From Candidatus Aegiribacteria sp. (GTDB lineage: Bacteria > Fermentibacterota > Fermentibacteria > Fermentibacterales > JCC-6), in contig DAOWNO010000062.1 of assembly GCA_030642525.1 (NCBI GenBank), positions 1 through 8,920 on the forward strand: a DNA stretch of 8,920 bases, given 5' to 3'. A program made the position numbers and the translations under genes. Positions within the stretch are counted from its first letter, which is position 1, and the number at the start of each line of letters is the position of its first letter. The notes under the pieces were generated by a model that was not told where the DNA came from, did not search any database, and worked only from the letters and a program-made list of their open reading frames with translations. This document shows, one piece after another, positions 5,993 to 8,920 of this stretch.

Positions 5993-7465
5993 ATGTTCAC
6001 GGATACGGTTGCGGAGAAAAAGTGGATCGATTCCCTGATCAAGCAGGATGAAATTGACCGCTATCTGAACAACGGAAAGGATTTCATTGACGAACAGCTG
6101 ATCTGGAATCAGCTGGAGGAACAGAAGAATCCGTCCGATTCATATATCCGTGAAATAATCGCGAAGTCACTTGAACTGGAACGCCTGGATCCTGTCGAAA
6201 CCGCAGCGCTTCTGAACTGCGGGAATGATGAACTGTGGGAGGAGATATTCAAAGCCGGGCTCAGAATCAAGCGTAAGGTGTATGGCAGAAGAATTGTATT
6301 CTTTGCTCCTTTGTATATATCGAATTACTGCGTTAATAACTGTGCGTACTGCGCTTTTAGACGTGAGAATACAGCTGTAACCAGAACTTGTCTGTCTGAC
6401 GATCAGATAAAAGCTGAAGTAAGAGCTCTCACCGCCGAAGGGCACAAGCGCCTGATCATGGTCTACGGTGAGCATCCCACTACAGGTGCTGATTTCATCG
6501 CGCATACGCTGAAAGTTGTCTATGAGACGAAACATAATGGAGATGAGATTCGAAGAGCCAATATCAATGCCGCTCCTCTTCCTATTGATGATCTTCGAAA
6601 GCTGTCTGAAGTCGGTATTGGAACTTACCAGGTTTTTCAGGAGACATATCACCCGGAAACGTATCGCAGGATTCATCCTGCAAATACTCTTAAAGGGAAT
6701 ATGAGATGGAGGCTGTACGCTCTTCACAGGGCAATGGAAGCCGGTGTGGATGACGTGGGAATCGGAGCCCTCTTCGGGCTGACCGATTACCGTTTCGAGG
6801 TTATGTCACTGCTTCTGCACACGATTGATCTCGAGGAAAAATTCGGCGGAGTGGGTCCGCATACCATCAGTTTTCCAAGACTTGAACCGGCCCTGAACAC
6901 TCCTTTTGTAGAGAATCCTGAACATTTAATTGATGATGATTCTTTCAGGAAGCTTGTCGCGGTCATAAGATTGTCAGTTCCGTATACAGGTATGATTCTA
7001 ACAGCAAGAGAACCTCAATCTGTGCGGAACAGTATCATTTCTCTTGGTGTGACTCAGCTTGACGCCGGATCGAACATCGGCATCGGGTGCTATGCCACCG
7101 GTAAGACTCAAGGAGACAGGCAGCAGTTCGAACTGGCTGACAACCGCACGCTGGAGGAAGTGATATCGTATCTTGTTGATCATGGAACGATCACGAGCTT
7201 CTGTACGGCAGGCTACAGGTGCGGAAGGACCGGTCACTACTTCATGGATATCGCTAAAAGCGGGAAAGTACATACGCTCTGCATGCCAAACGCGATTCTT
7301 ACCTTTGCCGAGTATCTTGATGACTACGCGTCGAAGCAGACTAAGGAGAAGGGCTGGGAACTTATCGGGGAGGAGCTTAAACAGCTTCCCGGTGATGAAC
7401 TCAGAGAGCAAGTTGTGGAACTGCTTGACAGAGTGCGTAATGGAGAGAGGGATCTGTACCTTTAA
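5993..7465 (+). CDS. hydG: [FeFe]-hydrogenase maturase HydG (radical SAM tyrosine lyase), variant auxiliary-cluster motif
   Basis: HydG cleaves tyrosine with a 5'-deoxyadenosyl radical and builds an Fe(CO)2(CN)-type synthon for the H-cluster of [FeFe]-hydrogenase. The 490-residue product matches the family along its length. There is a helical N-terminus, then FAPLYISNYC with the radical-SAM motif CVNNCAYC (C113, C117, C120). GEHP at 159-162 binds SAM, GIGTYQVFQETYHPETYRRIHP spans 208-229, and GPHTIS at 288-293 carries H290, matching the histidine that holds the extra iron in studied HydG. The C-terminal motif is odd: CX2CX22C would need C404, C407 and C430, but position 407 is glycine and a cysteine appears at 410. 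PNAILTFAEYL (432-442) is normal. It lies 2 bp after mrp with only a weak ribosome site (GAGA). No hydE, hydF or hydrogenase gene is in view. ThiH is excluded by the GEHP and QVFQETYH motifs and the C-terminal cysteines. Confidence 0.94.
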   Translation: MFTDTVAEKKWIDSLIKQDEIDRYLNNGKDFIDEQLIWNQLEEQKNPSDSYIREIIAKSLELERLDPVETAALLNCGNDELWEEIFKAGLRIKRKVYGRRIVFFAPLYISNYCVNNCAYCAFRRENTAVTRTCLSDDQIKAEVRALTAEGHKRLIMVYGEHPTTGADFIAHTLKVVYETKHNGDEIRRANINAAPLPIDDLRKLSEVGIGTYQVFQETYHPETYRRIHPANTLKGNMRWRLYALHRAMEAGVDDVGIGALFGLTDYRFEVMSLLLHTIDLEEKFGGVGPHTISFPRLEPALNTPFVENPEHLIDDDSFRKLVAVIRLSVPYTGMILTAREPQSVRNSIISLGVTQLDAGSNIGIGCYATGKTQGDRQQFELADNRTLEEVISYLVDHGTITSFCTAGYRCGRTGHYFMDIAKSGKVHTLCMPNAILTFAEYLDDYASKQTKEKGWELIGEELKQLPGDELREQVVELLDRVRNGERDLYL

Positions 7466-7480
7466 CCAAAGTACAGATCC
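7450..7480. terminator. Ten-bp perfect hairpin spanning the hydG stop codon, possible bidirectional terminator
   Basis: GGATCTGTAC (7450-7459) and GTACAGATCC (7471-7480) are perfect reverse complements around an 11-base loop that holds the hydG stop TAA. The hairpin lies between convergent hydG and the lipoprotein gene, where a shared terminator is expected. Neither side has a clear T-tract: CTCATGATC follows on plus, CTCTCTCC on minus. It may instead act by slowing polymerase or blocking RNA decay. Confidence 0.5.
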
Positions 7481-7514
7481 TCATGATCGATGAATAGATC
7501 GGTTTCGGAAGAGC

Positions 7515-7994
7515 TTACATGCTCATTCCAAATTCGGTAACCTTCCACGATCCGTCTTCGCGCACGACATTAATGATGTTCGTTTCAGTCTGGCCCATGA
7601 TGGAGGATGTTACTTCAACCTGTGCTATGTCTCCATCAATAGTGACTTCTCCGATACTGACTTCTGCTGACTGCATCATACCTGATATCATCGGAGAGGA
7701 TATCATTGCAGCGGTAAATTCCTGTGCGGTCATTTCCGGAATGTCCTCAGCATTGATCTCAATTCCCATTGAGGCTAACTGCGTGGCAGCCAATTCAGGA
7801 TTTGCCTTGATCAGATCAAGTTGAATATCCATTTCTGTCATCGCGCTGCTGGACATGAAGGATACAGCTTTTTCACCGTCACCGGCCTGGATTGCGTCAA
7901 ACATGTTTAAAACGGCATCTCCCGGATTTCCGCCGCCTCCGCATGCAAGGAATACCGCGAGCAGAATTACGGATGACAGGGTAAATGTTTTCAT
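7515..7994 (-). CDS. Small secreted lipoprotein, DUF4878/NTF2-like fold suspected
   Basis: The 159-residue product has an N-terminal signal of lipoprotein type: one K, a hydrophobic core (6-16), then FLAC with C18 as the probable lipidated residue and a GGGG linker. The lipobox is loose, with F rather than L at -3. The rest reads like a small NTF2-like or DUF4878 domain. An N-terminal helical part opens with GDAVLNMFDAIQAGDGEKAV, followed by methionine-rich helices. Paired strands then appear (VSIGEVTIDGDIAQVEVTS; NIINVVREDGSWKVTEFGM), whose last strand with GSWKV is typical of that fold. It likely sits in the periplasm attached to a membrane, with ligand unknown. The ribosome site AAAGGA lies before the ATG (complement of 7992-7994). 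It is a single-gene unit convergent with hydG. Confidence 0.75.
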   Translation of the reverse strand: MKTFTLSSVILLAVFLACGGGGNPGDAVLNMFDAIQAGDGEKAVSFMSSSAMTEMDIQLDLIKANPELAATQLASMGIEINAEDIPEMTAQEFTAAMISSPMISGMMQSAEVSIGEVTIDGDIAQVEVTSSIMGQTETNIINVVREDGSWKVTEFGMSM

Positions 7995-8013
7995 TTTTTC
8001 CTTTCTTTCAGAT

Positions 8014-8063
8014 ATTATGAAATATTTCCAATGTATATTTCAATTTCAGGATGAGATTGTCAA
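8014..8063 (-). promoter_or_regulatory. Two overlapping sigma70-type promoters for the lipoprotein gene
   Basis: On the minus strand, TTGACA (complement of 8058-8063) lies 17 bases from AAATAT (complement of 8035-8040). A second pair, TTGAAA (complement of 8038-8043) and CATAAT (complement of 8014-8019), is spaced by 18 bases. The second has the better -10 but leaves a leader of only about 12 bases. The perfect palindrome GAAATATTTC (8019-8028) lies in its spacer and could be an operator. Confidence 0.5.
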
Positions 8064-8089
8064 CGGGCACAGGTAAGAGGAGATGAGAT

Positions 8090-8356
8090 CTGTCTGTCAG
8101 TAAAAATGTAAGGAAAATACTTGAATCGGAAGCCGAACATTTTCCGGACCGATTTCCCGGATTGAATGTTCGATTCTGCCGGATAATGAGCAGGCGGATA
8201 TCCCATATTGCCGGCGATACGTCATTTATCAGAGGTGGAGAATTCAGAGTGAATATTTCCACTGAACTTGTGATGTTCGTACGCGGAGCCTGGCAGGGCA
8301 TGGAAGATGAACTGAAGGATTACGCTCAATCAACAGCTGTTCAGATCAGATCCTGA
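8090..8356 (+). CDS. Hypothetical 88-residue protein with probable CTG start
   Basis: I do not recognise this protein. The frame opens after a stop at 8084-8086 and runs to TGA at 8354-8356. It contains no ATG or GTG until well inside, and the first TTG is at 8162 (64 residues). A strong AGAGGAG site (8076-8082) lies 7 bases before CTG at 8090, ideal spacing. From there the product begins MSVSKNVRKILESEAEHF and is mixed alpha/beta, with a basic patch (RFCRIMSRRISH) and an acidic C-terminal helix (GMEDELKDYAQ). Codon choice resembles neighbouring genes. No signal peptide, membrane segment or cysteine cluster is seen. Using TTG 8162 would discard the good ribosome site and a gene-like N-terminus, so I prefer CTG. 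A one-base sequence error is the main alternative. It converges on the next gene with a 16-bp overlap. Confidence 0.5.
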   Translation: MSVSKNVRKILESEAEHFPDRFPGLNVRFCRIMSRRISHIAGDTSFIRGGEFRVNISTELVMFVRGAWQGMEDELKDYAQSTAVQIRS

Positions 8357-8685
8357 AGGGTTACAGTTTCCAGTTCAATGCCAAATCTGTCATAATCGAT
8401 ACAGGCGCCTGTAGAGATGGAAAGCGCTGCTTTGTGGTAGTTGGAAGGTCTGCTGAAGCCTATGCTGTAGATCGATCGGGTGTGAGGGAGCATCTCCGTC
8501 ATGTATCCGAAGAACCTGTCGGATATCCCGGGTTCATTTTCAACGGATTGTATATCGAATTCAGCGCCAGGCGTGCTTCCGTACAGGGTCTCGAAATCCT
8601 TCTGGAATCCGACAGCTATTCTGGAGCGGTAACGGTCGCTTGCGTTTGTGCCTGATATCCCGAAAATTCCGAATTCGAATGGCAT
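8341..8685 (-). CDS. Hypothetical 114-residue protein
   Basis: I do not recognise this product. It is soluble-looking, with no signal or membrane segment. Its glycine- and aromatic-rich strands (FEFGIFGISG, RIAVGFQKDFETLYG, SIYSIGFSRPSNYHKAALSISTGA, FGIELETVTL) suggest a beta-rich fold. Codon use (TTC, GGA, ATA, AGA) is like that of neighbours, which favours this strand over the shorter frame opposite. The ATG at complement 8683-8685 has only a weak AGG about 9 bases before it. The frame stays open for 19 more codons upstream, to a stop at 8743-8745, with no ATG, GTG or TTG. That upstream stretch also reads as plausible protein, so this could be the remnant of a longer gene. It overlaps the convergent small gene by 16 bp. 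Confidence 0.45.
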   Translation of the reverse strand: MPFEFGIFGISGTNASDRYRSRIAVGFQKDFETLYGSTPGAEFDIQSVENEPGISDRFFGYMTEMLPHTRSIYSIGFSRPSNYHKAALSISTGACIDYDRFGIELETVTLQDLI

Positions 8686-8730
8686 GAGAAAACCTGTGTG
8701 AGCACAAAGATCGGATTCTTCCCAGTCATA

Positions 8731-8812
8731 AAGTAAGGAATATTACATAATATCGGAAGACAAGACGAAGAGTGAAAAGTAAGAAACATTACATAATACC
8801 GAGGACAAAATA
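8731..8812. repeat. Imperfect direct repeat, two copies spaced 46 bp, each with a palindromic core
   Basis: Copy 1 (8731-8766) and copy 2 (8777-8812) share AAGTAAG, then ATTACATAAT, then a CGGAAGACAA/CGAGGACAAA tail, with several mismatches. The centre of copy 1 is a perfect dyad, ATATTA-CA-TAATAT (8740-8753). Copy 2 keeps the inner ATTA-CA-TAAT (8788-8797). A possible degenerate third start (AAGGTAGAAAACAT) lies near 8815. Placement upstream of the 8341-8685 gene would suit a paired operator or a small repeat element. Confidence 0.55.
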
Positions 8813-8920
8813 CAAAGGTAGAAAACATCTCCCCTGAAGAATATTTAATTATATATTGATAATCGGGAATATCACAAAAGAATACTGTTGCAGAAGTAAT
8901 GGAAGAGAAATATAAACAAC
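8813..8920. other. AT-rich right-end region without a supported gene
   Basis: Past the repeats, the last 108 bases are strongly AT-rich (especially 8840-8862) and hold no convincing coding frame or hairpin. TTGATA (8856-8861) and AATACT (8881-8886) lie 19 bases apart, too far for a good promoter. An ATG at 8899 opens a frame to the window edge, but it has no ribosome site before it and only seven codons are visible. A promoter for a gene beyond the edge is possible. Confidence 0.3.

Noticed and set aside
6167..6727. Minus-strand frame of 186 codons inside hydG
   Set aside because: It is antisense to the conserved radical-SAM core of hydG and reads as a non-protein mixture.
5993..7465. ThiH (tyrosine lyase of thiamine synthesis) instead of HydG
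   Set aside because: The length of 490 residues, the N-terminal helical region, GEHP, QVFQETYH, GPHTIS and the extended C-terminal cysteine region fit HydG, not the shorter ThiH.
8434..8655. Plus-strand frame opposite the 8341-8685 gene
   Set aside because: It is shorter, lacks a ribosome site, and its codon pattern is less like the neighbours than the minus-strand frame.
8731..8820. Possible CRISPR array
   Set aside because: Only two imperfect copies with a short, similar interval are present, with no spacer-like unique units and no cas genes.
8899..8920. ATG opening a frame to the right edge
   Set aside because: Seven codons and no ribosome site are too little to call a gene.

Overview
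This window looks like the chromosome of an anaerobic, Gram-negative-type bacterium, probably an uncultured lineage. Two genes encode envelope proteins: one with a Sec signal and a beta-barrel look, one with a lipoprotein-like signal. Strong AGGA-type ribosome binding sites and close sigma70-type promoters are present. A HydG maturase implies, or implied, [FeFe]-hydrogenase chemistry. Base composition is moderate, with AT-rich gaps. A candidate phylum of the FCB or a related group is my guess from gene style only. No rRNA, tRNA, CRISPR array, insertion sequence or phage gene was found.

Layout. (1) 1-1272, plus strand: an ImmA/IrrE-type Zn-peptidase gene, cut by the left edge, overlaps a PIN-domain gene by 4 bp (GTGA). 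This is a likely toxin-antitoxin-like module. (2) 1331-2296, minus: purC (SAICAR synthetase, long form), diverging from (3) an MFS permease, 2463-3776. (4) The permease converges on a minus-strand pair: an HAD phosphatase (4329-5030) and a small outer-membrane barrel protein (3766-4272). The barrel gene has its own promoter. Its terminator hairpin lies inside the last codons of the permease gene. (5) Across an AT-rich divergent gap, 5166-7465 encodes Mrp (P-loop Fe-S carrier) and HydG (radical SAM tyrosine lyase), 2 bp apart. (6) A minus-strand lipoprotein (7515-7994) converges on hydG. (7) The right end holds two small convergent orphan genes (8090-8356 plus, probably with a CTG start; 8341-8685 minus). 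After them comes an AT-rich region with a 46-bp-spaced imperfect direct repeat that carries palindromes.

The most notable signal is the mrp-hydG pair. HydG keeps its radical-SAM CX3CX2C motif, its GEHP motif and the GPH histidine. The C-terminal auxiliary-cluster motif, normally CX2CX22C, reads C-X2-G-X2-C-X19-C: the middle cysteine is glycine and a new cysteine lies three residues later. Together with a dedicated Fe-S carrier gene and no hydE, hydF or hydA in view, this suggests a HydG variant with an altered auxiliary cluster or an altered job.
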